64,000 nucleotides of DNA from Sordaria brevicollis (lineage: Eukaryota; Ascomycota; Sordariomycetes; Sordariales; Sordariaceae), in assembly GCA_033439795.1 (NCBI GenBank), contig JAUTDP010000005.1, forward strand, positions 1,579,001 to 1,643,000, in the 5' to 3' direction. Below the pieces are notes generated by a model. It did no database searches, was not told the origin of the DNA, and was given only the letters and a program-made list of their open reading frames with translations. The stretch's first letter is position 1; every line of letters begins with the position of its first letter. A program made the translations under genes and the position numbers. This document shows, piece after piece, positions 34,539 through 45,700 of the stretch.

Positions 34539-36644
34539 GGCGACTGGTTTGTTGTTTTCGGACGCCTTTGTGCGTATGATTTGACGGTTAGCTGGCAAAG
34601 TGACAGATTCGGCCAAGTGACCTGGCGGCGGAGAGGTTGAACTGGATCGGATGAATAAACGGAAACAAGTGGAATATGAGAGTCTCTGAAGTCGGCGCGC
34701 GTGGTGTCGTGGGCGCAACGTCAACGAGAAACGTCAAAGGTCAGGTCGTCAACTCGCGATCGGTGATGCGCGGGTCGTTGGCGTTATACAGGCAGCTTGG
34801 TATCGCGGGGCCACGAAAGATAATCCGAGATAATGATATGCGCGGACGATTTCAAGATGTCGCGGGACAGGCCGGCTGGACTCGGAGGAGGAATATGATC
34901 AATTGCAACGGGATGCGCTGATGAGTTGTTGATATGCTTCGGCGACAGCTGTGTTACGCGCTCGCCCGTCCGCTGTTCCTTCGCGTGACAGTACAACAAT
35001 TCATGAACTACAATTGGGGGACAATTGGCGGGATGGCAGGCAGAGAGCTGAGAGCCAAGGAGCTGCAGCGTCCGCAATGACAGGGGCGGGACCATCGACA
35101 GGGGCCCTGTGAAACTCTGTAAGTATCTTACAAATAATTACGGTTGATGTCCTTGGACTTGGTACATGGTATTCATTTCTTTGTAAAACAGTGTATTAGT
35201 GAGCTCTGAAAGGTAAGAAACTGCTTTGCATTTACACTGTCCACACATCACGCCAAGTGGAATGCGACAGAACTTCAAGGGAACCACACATCAATGATAG
35301 CCCTCAAATCTCCATGAACTCAACGACGACACTCTCTCATTAGCGACTTCTACGGCATCAAATTCAACCAAACTTAGGTGAAATCAACTCTATGCTGGCC
35401 ATTTTCTACGTCCTGTTTCTTGTTTTGTCACCATCTTCCTTGGAGTAGCTGTGGACATGCTCACCATATACCGCCGCCGCCGGTGGTCAACTTCAATGTT
35501 GTCGATTTGAGCGCTAAGAAGCGCTAGGCTTTGGCCTCAAACTTTGTCACTTTTCTTCTTCTTCTTCTTCTTCTTTTCATGCAACTTCATCTATGTCGAC
35601 ATACCTTTGTTTTGAATTCTCTGCTTATAAGTCTCGTTTATGACACTTCGGGTGCCGTTTGACGCTCTAAAATGTATCCTCATGTCTTCATGTCTTGTCA
35701 AACTTATGGCCATACATCATATACCGCAATCTCAACTTCTTAGCAGAACGAACACCCGTGCCATTCCGTGAGCGACAAAGCATACATATGCTGTTTGAAA
35801 CCCAACCTTCGTAGCAATGGCTTCAACCCATTTATCGTTTGTTTGGGTAATCGTCTTGAGGGCATGCATGCACTCATGGAGTCCGCTACGGTGGGATCAA
35901 ACGGAAGCAGAGTAACCCTGAAAATATGAAAAAAAAAGTCGGCATCTAGATCCTACGAGATCATATCCTCCCAATGACCCCCAATATTTGGGATCAGACT
36001 GGTTGCCACGCGAAGCATGACAACTTTCTGTTTGTTTGTGCTGTTCCACGCAAACCTACGAATCCCACTTCATCTCTGGCAACAACAACCTTCGACGGAC
36101 CAAAGGGGAATGGATTTTTGTTGGGGACGTCCTGATGGGATGTCACTCGTCACTCATTACTCCGTCGTCTGGGGAAGGCGCGACTACCTTGAGAAGTAGG
36201 CAAAGTGACCCTATCTTAACCCAACTCCCGCCGGAACCTTTGGACATTATCGAGGGTACCTACGTGGCTCATGACGCGGTGGATTCTATGACCTCGGGCT
36301 TGCGTGAAACTTTAAGCTGTTGGTGAACTGCGTTTTCCAAAAACAGCACCTTCCCGCCTGAAGGATTCCTCAGGTTCTCAACACTTGCCAGCCCGTTTTC
36401 ATCTCATCTCCCTCGGTCGCCAGCCGAAAACGGTCGTCAACACTGGCAGGTGCAGCAGTGGTTTTGCCATTCACCCGTCCTCCGGTTTGCCTATAAGAAA
36501 TTCCCATCTGGGCCGCAGTCCTTCCTTCCACTTTCTCCCTTCCTCACCTTCCACTTTTTCCCAGCAACCGCAAAACTTGCCTTCCCTTCTCGATCGTCAC
36601 TCGCTCAGTGCGCGCGCATTCAGTACTCTAGACTTCAATCACTC
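34539..36644. other. Divergent intergenic region PDS5 / GPI protein
   Basis: About 2.1 kb with no recognisable gene. It contains a (TTC)7 tract at 35553-35573. Promoter and leader of PDS5 lie at the left and those of the GPI-type gene at the right. Only chance frames are present. Confidence 0.5.
35553..35573 (+). repeat. (TTC)7 microsatellite
   Basis: Seven TTC units in non-coding DNA between PDS5 and the GPI-type gene. Confidence 0.8.
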
Positions 36645-37004
36645 GTAAGTATTACCACGTTTATCTCCCTCTGTTGTCGAATATTCGATGTTATCACGAC
36701 GTCCGGTCGCGTGGTGGGGTGGTTTACCCGTCGCAAATTGATCGCAAGATGCCCGCGATCTGGCATCTCACGATGTGTGCGCGGGGCATACCTCTAGCAC
36801 ATTCCCATATCTGGCTACGGTAACGGTCGGTGTTGCGCACGTCTACGAACGAGGCTTCATTTCCCTTAGGCTCCCGTACCAATGCTCATATCACCTTGTC
36901 GTTGTCGCATCTGATCGCACCCCTCATCTCCCCGCTTCGGCGCTCTGCGACCATGGCCTACGGTTACCATCTCGTCTTGTGCGATATCTAACTATCCTCG
37001 ACAG
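36645..37004 (+). other. Probable 5' UTR intron of the GPI-type gene
   Basis: A consensus donor (gtaagt at 36645) follows a pyrimidine-rich leader. A ctaac branch site at 36988-36992 precedes a cag acceptor ending at 37004, 22 bp before the coding ATG. The 360-nt segment has stops in all useful frames. This is predicted from signals only. Confidence 0.6.
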
Positions 37005-37025
37005 GTTATCTCTTCAACAGTCACG

Positions 37026-37727
37026 ATGGAGAACGGAATGGGTTGCGTCCCCATGCTTAATGGCAACGAGGAGCCTTGCGTCATCATGCGCACCGCCAAC
37101 GGTTGCAAGGCCAAGAAGATGCTGGTGGCCGCCGGCATCGCCACCATGGGCGTGTCTGGTGCTAGCGCTCAGATGGGCTACGGAAGCGCCAGTGCTGTCT
37201 CCAGTTCTGTGTAAGTCTCGGAGATCCCAATCCTCAATCAAAAACTAACACTGACCAGTGCCTGTGACTCTAGCATCTCGGCTTGCGTTCCCACCACGGT
37301 CACTGTCACCCCCTCGGTCAGCGCCGCTGCCGACCAGACCACTGCCGAGGTTGACGGCGTTCAGGGTAGCGAGACCACCATCTCGGCCACGGCCTACACT
37401 ACCAAGACTGCCTTTGTAACTCTTGGCCACAGTGATTCTACTACCTTCGTCAAGGCTACCCAGCCCGCCGCGGACTTGACAAGCACTGTCACCGTCTACA
37501 ACAGCACCACCACTTTGATGGGCACCGGCATGGTCGGCACTGGCACCGGCGCTTCTTGGGCCACCGGTACCGGTTCCTTCAACACTGCGGCCAACGGCAC
37601 CTACGCCCACCCGACCGCCACCGCTGGCCCTGAGCACGCTGGCGCTGCCTCGTCCACCGTGAGCTACACTCACCTCGCCTTGGCGCTCATTGCCTCTGCC
37701 GCTCTGGGTGCTGTCCTCGGCGCCTAA
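37026..37727 (+). CDS. Predicted secreted GPI-anchored Ser/Thr-rich wall protein
   Basis: Exons 37026-37210 and 37274-37727 give 212 residues. An alternative acceptor 15 nt earlier (37259) would give 217. The mature part is Ser/Thr/Ala/Gly-rich with TTVTVTPSV, TTLMGTGMVGTGTG repeats and sites for N- and O-glycosylation. The C-terminus ends in a small-residue region and a hydrophobic tail (HLALALIASAALGAVLGA) without following polar residues, the classic GPI signal. A signal-peptide-like segment (MLVAAGIATMGVSGASA) lies 31 residues after the first ATG, so secretion may start from the Met codon at 37119. The upstream 31 residues contain three Cys and are hydrophilic, which is odd for a signal peptide n-region. 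I do not recognise a named family. It is likely at the plasma membrane or in the cell wall. Confidence 0.75.
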
Positions 37728-38531
37728 ATGGCCTTTTAGGTCATGGCAACAACATCGCCGTCATATCTTAGGACTCTGCGTTCGTTCCCTCTTCTAATTT
37801 GGCCTTTCTTTTTGTCTCGGTTTGGAGCTTGGCTGGTTTTGTCTTGTCTTTGGCTTCCTGCTTTACTGGATCATCAATCGGTGTTTGGGAAGTGTCGTAC
37901 CGGCAAAGGAAGGTAAAAGCTTTGGTTGGGCATTTGTGGTTTGGTTTCTTGACTGAACATTAGAGTCGACAAATAAGGCAACATGGACAGGCGGATGACA
38001 GAACGAAGATAGTATGAAGTTTATCATACATCAATGATCTATTCAATACGTGCATCCAAAGTCTAGTGGCTTCGCTTGGTGATTTTTGCAACTGAAGCCG
38101 AGTGGCTTGCGCTAATGTGATTCATTTCGTCCCTCTTCCTCAATAACTGGTAATCGCTTTGTTATACTACACAGGTACATTTACCCTTTACCTTTTGTAT
38201 CACCTGCTATCCTATCACATCCCATCGATGACAAAGACTGATCAAACAATGGGTGAGGACGGGACGCTCCAAGACACCAGGAGGTCCAACCGCGACATAT
38301 TACAACCAACATCCCGTCCCTTAGCCAACTGGATCTATAGCACGTATATTTATCAATCTGACGCGGCTCGCTGTTTCTTAGTCCAACAGTCCAACAGAAC
38401 CCTTGTCGGCTCATAATTCCCATGTACCACGGTTCCCTTGGTGGGTTCAAATTATCAAAACTTGGTCTTCTCCCGCCGAATATCAATTTTCATATCTTAA
38501 TTAGTCGTTTACACACAATATAAAGCCCAAC
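37728..38531. other. Intergenic, left border of the accessory island
   Basis: The 3' flank of the GPI-type gene, then the presumed promoter of the truncated paralogue. No upstream exon resembling the N-terminal half of the island's other paralogue was found here. Confidence 0.5.
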
Positions 38532-39441
38532 ATGCCATCCAACATGCAAGCAAACCCAGGCCCCTTGGGAACCCCTAACGATGGGATTCTTGATTCACGT
38601 CTCTCCAAAGTATGGGAGCTGCTTGGAATCAAGATCTACTCACCAGAAGCCACTGACAAGGCCTTCAAAGACTGGCAGGATGACGTGCGGTACTGGATTC
38701 GTTATAACGGCAACGATGAAGATTTGGGCAAGGACCACTTTCCAAAACTCGAGAAAGGCTTGAAAGCCTGGGGAGGCTGGAACGACTCCAGTACTTCCAG
38801 TATTCTCATCCTAGCAGCAGAAAATAAGGGAAGTGATGCCTCTTACTGCTGGCTCTCGCCAGTTGCCGTTCGAATGGCGCAGGCAATCAGAGAAGAAAAG
38901 GAAACGCAAAAAACATCCCCAGGACGCCCCACCTGCGCTGTCTACCAGTGGAAGTGGCGTAACTCGGTCTCTACGATGCTCCTACAAGTTTTGTGTCAGC
39001 TGCTGGATCAGAATCAGCATGTCTTGCAAGACGGTGAAGCATACAACCAAATCTCCAAGGTCGTGGAAGGAATCAAAGAGGCCGTTCAGGTGCCAAAGCA
39101 GACTGCGGAAAGCAAAGATTCAGGAATTGACGAGAGTTTGGTGGAGACCATTGGACAGATTTTGTTACAGGTTGTGGAGGAGCTTAAGGAGACCGGGATA
39201 CTTTGGATTGTTTTGGATCGTATAGAGTATAGACGTAGAGGAGCCCGTCCATCGGACGCTTTTGGTGAGAGTCTTGACCAAGTTGGTTAAGGAGTCACGG
39301 GCTACGGTACGAATCTGGGTGGTCGCCGAGCGTTGGGATTGGACCAAGTTCGAAGAGGAACTGCAGGGGCTTGTGAAGCGAGTAAAAGGAAAATCATATC
39401 TGTGGAGTGGGCGAAGGAGAAGGGAAGACGTCAGGATCTGA
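38532..39441 (+). pseudogene. Truncated, frameshifted paralogue of the P-loop-less STAND-like gene
   Basis: The frame opens at the ATG at 38532 and runs 252 codons to a TAA at 39288-39290. Its sequence parallels the C-terminal half of the minus-strand gene at 39843-41921: LSKVWELLGIKIY, SSILILAAENKG, CWLSPVAVRMA, LLQVLCQLLDQNQHVLQDG and ILWIVLDRI. Similarity then jumps to another frame (EEPVHRTLLVRVLTKLV, then VRIWVVAERWDW), which stays open to the TGA at 39439-39441. The jump lies exactly at a 7-bp tandem duplication, GTATAGA, at 39220-39233. There is no trace upstream of the helical N-terminal domain, so the copy is both 5' truncated and frameshifted. Alternatively, a protein of 252 residues ending just after the Walker-B-like strand could still be made. 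Confidence 0.75.
39220..39233 (+). repeat. 7-bp tandem duplication causing the frameshift
   Basis: GTATAGA occurs twice in direct tandem (39220-39226, 39227-39233). With one unit fewer, the frame before and after would agree with the paralogue, so this is most simply a replication-slippage duplication. Confidence 0.85.
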
Positions 39442-39842
39442 AGATTGATGCTCTCACGGGAGATATTGATCAAGAAAAGAAAATAAAGGGGAATGAAAAG
39501 AACCAGACCACTAAGATTTCTGAGACCAAGAAAGATGAAGAGGAGACTGGGGAAAAGGAGATATAATGGAACTTATTTGGAGAAATTACGGAGATCCGGC
39601 AGGTGTGTCCTCTGTCGTAAGCCAATTCTCGTTTCTCAGACTAGCACATCTTCACATTTTTTGTTATTCCATCCTGGCCTTGTTTTAATTTGGTCTGTTC
39701 AATCTCATGCTACCCGATTATGATTGTAATAACGGGCGAGCACTTGTTCGCGAAGAGATTATGAGAATAACGTGAGATAATGTTCTGCTCAAGTACTACG
39801 GACGGGTGTAATTCAAATTCATCAACAGATTGAAAGGATCAA
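39442..39842. other. Convergent spacer between the two paralogues
   Basis: About 400 bp separating the 3' ends of the inverted paralogues. A lysine/glutamate-coding frame (to 39566) is read in the third frame here but has no family similarity. Otherwise nothing is visible. Confidence 0.5.
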
Positions 39843-41921
39843 TCACCTCCGTTTCTGGCGACCCTCATAAACAATGACTCCTTCCTCCCTCTTCTCAGCA
39901 AGTGATGCAATGTATGACGGCAAATGTTTCCAATCCCATCCATTGACCACCACAAGAATCTTGACCTTGACCTTGGCCTTTACGATCAAGTACTCCAGAA
40001 CCTCCAACAGTCTCACTGGTGGCTCCTTAACGCGATCGACTCGGTCAAGAACAATCCAGAGTGTTCTTTGTTCCTGAGGCCCGTCGTGACTAAACAGATT
40101 CAGCACCTTCAAGGTCGCACTCTGGGCGACTTCCATATTTTTTCGCGTCTTGAACACGTTTTTGGGGTCCTTCATGGCCGCATCTACCACTGTGGCATGT
40201 TCCTCAAACGCTCCCTGGAGATCTTCCCATCTATTACCATCTTGCAATGCCCGAATATTCTGCATCAGCAACTGAATCATAATGTGCGAAAGTACTTGGG
40301 TGATGTGCTCGCCGTTGCGCTGTCCTGGCCGAATGCCCAGGATGTAAAATGCATATATGTCGGGGTTGCCTGGAGGTTCGTCGTACAGCGTTTTTACCAG
40401 GTGTATTGCAGCTGGAGAAAGCCAACACTGCTCAAAGCCCACATTGTGGTTGAATCCAGCCATGAATAAGAGGCTTGACTTTGGAGACGTGCGCCAATCT
40501 ATCCAGCGCTGGTCCTTTTCGAGATCTTCTAGCGCAGCTTCGTTCATTGTCTCAACTCTCTTCTTCTCGTTCCCGGTGAAGTACTTGTGATCTGCTTCGT
40601 ACTCAAGCAGCAGTTCGTAGTTCTTTTCTTTCGCTTCGTACACCTGTAGGCCGAGTAGTCTCCGAAGGACAGAGAGGCGGTCTCTGGCTGCGGCATCATA
40701 TAACTCTAGGTCCGAATTAGTTAATATTCTAGAAGTGTCGATAACTTGTAGCACGGCAACAGATGGCATAAAGATGAAAAACTTACGCTTGATAGTCGCT
40801 TCTAGTTCTGTCGTGTATTAATGAACATTGTTAGCTGCTACCAAATCCCTGGGAGATTTTGAAGTCAATGAATCTTACGCTGCACTTCGCCTGAAGTATC
40901 CATGAACGTTAGTAGGATACGAGTTGGGCAGTGATATTGAAACATACCCTTGATTACAGCAACGTTTTTGTTGAGAGTTTCTTCGCCGGTCTTTCTGACT
41001 TTCACAATAGCCTTTTGCACCTGCAACGCATATTCATCTAGTGTAGCTGGTGTGCCGCAGATGGCCCGGAGAAACCGTTCTTCAAAAACAACGTCAGCGC
41101 GGAAATTTGGAAGCTGGGCAAATTTGATGACAACATACTTAAGCCCCTCTGCGTATAGTGTTCCGTTACTGCTATACAGAACCTGATAAAGCTGTCGTAA
41201 GCCGCAACAATCTGAGATTGTATCTGACGATCCAAGGCATGATTGTCATTGAAGATGTGCTGGTAGACGCTGAGTCCAACTACCCTGTCCCTGATTTGCT
41301 CCATAGTGGCAGAGATCGCATTTTCTATCTCGACTTTATTGATCGCAATCTGAATATGGCTCAAGTATTAGCGCGGACTACTCAAATGGAAGCCGGGTAA
41401 CTTCAAGCAGTGCCTACCGTGAAGAGAAACGACACAGTACCAATAGCCATACCACCAAAGGGAGCTCCGATATCCCTAATGAGGTTGAGAATAGGACCCA
41501 TGTAGCTCATGATATCTGATGCAGCGACAACAAAATCCTGGGCAAATTTTCCTACGCGTCTACTACCATGTTTTCGGCGCTCTTCGGTGGCGATCTTCCA
41601 TTTAACGGTGTCGCTCCAGGCTTGATGGAAAGCAGCAACACTCTCAATTTTAAGAGCTGCCTGTTCATCGGCGGAGAACTGGGGGTGTCCTAGGACATAA
41701 CCACGGAACTTCAGTTACTCCTCGTCCGATCTCTCAATGATGGATCTATGATTTTACATAGTCAGCAGAAAGTAAACTAGCATGCTTTGACTGCCTCATG
41801 CAAGCATGAGTATTCGACTAGACCCAATCACAAATCCTACATACCTGTCAGCGTCACTGAGACATTGTTCCTTCTGAGGACAAAAAGCTTCAGAAGCCTT
41901 GATATCTATTGTTGGTCCCAT
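39843..41921 (-). CDS. STAND/NACHT-like protein with degenerate P-loop (seven exons, in-frame TAA)
   Basis: Exons (minus): 41921-41845, 41745-41418, 41349-41139, 41079-40948, 40890-40879, 40807-40787, 40705-39843. All phases agree, giving 547 codons plus the stop, but codon 36 is TAA (41717-41715). The N-terminal half is helical (FVVAASDIMSYMGPILNLI, GGMAIGTVSFLF, then RDRVVGLSVYQHIF and AAYDSFIRFCIAV). It resembles the N-terminal domain of fungal STAND proteins that I recall as DUF7708. The C-terminal half has NACHT-like order: SSLLFMAGFNHN (about residues 338-349) where a Walker A would be, but without GK[ST], then CWLSPAAIHLV, QVLSHIMIQLL, and LWIVLDRVD (476-484) as a degenerate Walker B, then VKILVVVNGWDW. 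Either the TAA makes a pseudogene, or translation starts elsewhere. The product, if made, would be a sensor-like cytosolic protein unlikely to hydrolyse ATP. Confidence 0.7.
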
Positions 41922-42757
41922 TTGAATGAGTGTCGTCTCCTTGAGCAGCCAAGTTTGCTACAAAATCACTGGGAACAGAGAGAGTGGTCCGACAAGAAAC
42001 CAAGAAAATGAGCATGTTGGGGCTGGGGGGGATGGGATGGCCTCTTTCACACGGTTATCCCATTCAAGAGCACCCCAGAGCCCGGTGGGAGTTCTGTCAC
42101 CACCCTCTCGACATGATTACTTTGGCTATCGCGTTGGATACCCCGAAGAACGCCTTGTACCAAAGACCATGCACGGAATGCGACCGTTATCTCGAGTTCA
42201 ACCCAAACCTGGGAAAATGCAGGCGACCTGCATGATATTGAGGGGAAGACATTCCCGTTGTGCATTTAAGATTGCCTTGCTCCTCCTTTCTGATTCTCCA
42301 GGATAAACCAATTTCTAGCCCCCACGGTCCTACGAGCGGCAGGAGTAATCGGCCTCGTGCCTACAACACAGTGTAAAACCCATACTTCTCATGATAATTC
42401 TTCATTCGCTGCTGTTATTTTAATTGCTACAGTAAACTTTGACATTTAACCGCCAGGTGCATCCCACATGAAACCCAACGGTTGGATTAACATGCAGGCA
42501 TTTCGGAAGGCTGCAATAATGGTTGTTCAGCTGAGGGGTACCTCCATGATGAAAGCAAGCCTCGAGGGGCTCGGACCGATACTTGGATTCATGTACATGA
42601 GCGACATATGGAGTTAAATTTGGTTCAGTGTCCCGTGGACGGCTGCTCAATGCTCAGAGAATTACATACTTTAAGGATACCAGTTCGCCGCTTAAAGCAA
42701 CGTAGCTGGACATCAAAGCCCACAGCTTTGCGGTTCGGATACCTACCTCCACTCACC
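41922..42757. promoter_or_regulatory. Divergent promoter, STAND-like / AAA+ ATPase
   Basis: 836 bp between the outward-facing starts of the STAND-like gene and the AAA+ gene. No gene is visible. Head-to-head placement would allow co-expression of the two, which is inference. Confidence 0.5.
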
Positions 42758-45700
42758 ATGGCTACACCCGTGGAGCCCTCGGTATCTGTAAGAGACTCAG
42801 CTTTCGCAGTTCTTTGAAGAATTTGTCTTGCAATTCTGGAAAACCATCTTGCGTACCTCTAGTCAACTGCAAACCACCTGCAGGCCACCTCTTCGGAGGA
42901 AAGAATTGTGGCTTTGGAGAGCCGGCTCCTAGATCTGGACTTGAAGTACCAAACACTGCTGAAAAGCCTCGGATCTCATTTACCGAGTCAGCAAAACGGA
43001 GAAAAGGTGGAGGAAACAGATCCGCATGCTTCACCCGTGGCCCATGATGATGGTGTCTACGGCAGTGACGCTGCAACGCCAGAGGCGAAGGTGAGTCTCG
43101 CAGCATCTCAGATAGTCTGTACCTTACATGTAACGCTGTCTAACCTTGCATCACAACAACCAGGCCGGCGATACCGGAAATTCACGAATCAAAATTATCA
43201 GGACCTACAAAAATCCTGACACAGGGGAGATGATTGAGAAAGAGGACAATCCAACACCGAAAGCCGAGGACAAGGACAAGGTTGCCTTTATCCTCAAGAA
43301 GGTGCAAGCCGACAAGCTTCCAGGCTCGAAGGACAGTTCAGAGATTGATATCATCAGTCCTGACCTGTGGGATCTTCTCAAAAAGCACCTCGCCGCTACG
43401 CCGCGTCACCTGTTCCGAGGCCAGCCCATCACCATGTATTCTCCGTTCGAAACATTTGTTCACAACTTCGACCTCCTGGAAAAAGTTGCAGCTGAAGTCA
43501 ATGAGCAAGACAGCGAAGAACAAAAGCAAGCCCGCAAGGATCTCCAACTCCTCCTCGGAGTCATCTCTGGTGGGTCTTCTGGCGATGAGAAACTCAACAA
43601 ATACTTCAAAATGAGAGACTCATATCTCCGCGACAACACCATTCAGTTTGACGATCTTTGGACAATATTCCCTCCCGGGACCTTGGTCTATGGCAAGCCG
43701 TTTCAGGGAGAAGATCAGATCTTCGTCGTTGCGGACAGCTGGTACTGTTGGCCACAGAGTGGAGACCGCCCTGCAACATGGTTAGCCTGGCCATTCGCCT
43801 GTTGGGTATACGATTGGACAGGCACAGAGTTCAAAAGAACTCCCTTCATGGTGAGGCTCGAGAGTTTCGAGGGACGGAAGCCCATCACATCTTTACCATA
43901 CTACCCCTTTGCATACATGGGAGAAAAAGAGCAAAAATCTGTCAGAGCCAGATTGATAACGAGAGGCGAAAGATTCAGAAAGTACTGTGAAGCAAAGGAG
44001 GGTTCACGAATATACGAATACAAGGGCAACGCTATTTACGGCATGAAGGGCTTTACCGGGATGGAGTCAGGGTGTCACAGTAAGTCGGCCAACGCGCGGC
44101 TCTCATGTCTTCCCCTACCTACTGTCAAGAACTCTAGTACAGTGATCTAACGTGGTTGGTGTACAGGATGACAGTGATACTCGGTCAGTGAGAGCGTACT
44201 GGGAGCAGTTGGAGCGTCTTCGCCGGCGGAGAACGGGAGAAGACACCGAGATTGCTACACCGAGATCGGAATACGTAAGCCATCCATTTGCAATCTTCAA
44301 AATTTACGGGCAGACTCTGACATACCTTTGTGTTTAGACAGCCAGTCGAGTCATGGTTGACTTTCTATCATACTTCCAGTATGGCCCTTCGACCAGGCGT
44401 CTAGGAGGGTTGGAGTCAAAGACCCAAACCTGGATGGACTGTGCATGCTCCGACTGCGCAAAGAATCCAGAGCTCATCACGAAGTTCCGAATGCACTTTG
44501 ACAAGCTCAACATACAGCGCCAGGAAAAATGGGAGGAAGAGCAATATCTCATCTGTCCTCCACGTGTCTTGGGATATATCCTGAAAGACAAGCAATGGGC
44601 GCAGCTACAGGTCACCAACCTCACGGAGATTCCTCATAAAGGCAATGACAATGACGACATATGGAATACTCGATTGCAGCTTGCTGACGACAAGAAAAGG
44701 AGCGGCAATACCAAGAGCTTGCTCTTTGATCTTGTTCGGAGTCATATTTCATCCTCGACGGACGATCGCAAAGGGAACAGAGGTCTCGAAGTCAATGACA
44801 TTGTGCCGGGGAAGGGAAAGGGTTTGATTATCCTGCTTTACGGTATTTCGCGCTTACTTCCGTTTGCGGTAATCCTTCTGCTAACCGATTACTTTTTTCA
44901 TTCAAGGGCCTCCTGGTGTCGGAAAAACATCCACCGCAGAAACGATTGCAATTGCTGCGAGAAAACCGTTGTTCAGTGTCAGCGTCGCGGACGTCGGTAC
45001 AGAAGCCAAGCACGTCGAGTCCAACCTAGCAAGAATCTTTGCCTTGGCTACCTCTTGGCAAGCAATCCTACTTCTGTAAGTTCAGTCGTTACCTGCAGGT
45101 AACAAATACCGGTGGTATACGTGTGTTACTGACTGAAGTGTTGCAATTCAGCGATGAGGCGGATGTCTTTCTGGAAAGTCGAGGGAAGGGGGAATCCACA
45201 GACAAGAATGCTCTAGTATCAGGTAAATAACATCCCTTCTACTCACTACTGAGTGGCCCCTTTCTTCACTTTCTTCCCATCAGTTTTGCATTTCATACCT
45301 GATCAGGATTAACAAATATCTCTCCCCAAACTGGACAGTATTCCTCCGAGTCCTTGAATACTATCAGGGAATAATGTTCCTCACCACCAACCAGATTGCT
45401 CAGTTCGATGTCGCAATTCCCTCTCGTATCCATATCTCCATCGCCTATGGGCATCTTAACGAAGACCAGATGGCGAAGATCTTCCAAGGCTTCCTCGGTC
45501 CACTGCAGGATCATGACCTCATTGAGGATTACGACGGCATTCAGAACTACCTCGACGAATATGTGTATGCCATGAGATTTGACGGCCGGCAGATTCGGAA
45601 CATCGTCACCACCGCACTAGCTTTGGCTAGGGCGGAAACGGAGTTCAAGCAGGGTTCTGGCAGGTTGAAGTTGAAACACTTGAAGACGGTGGTGACCAAC

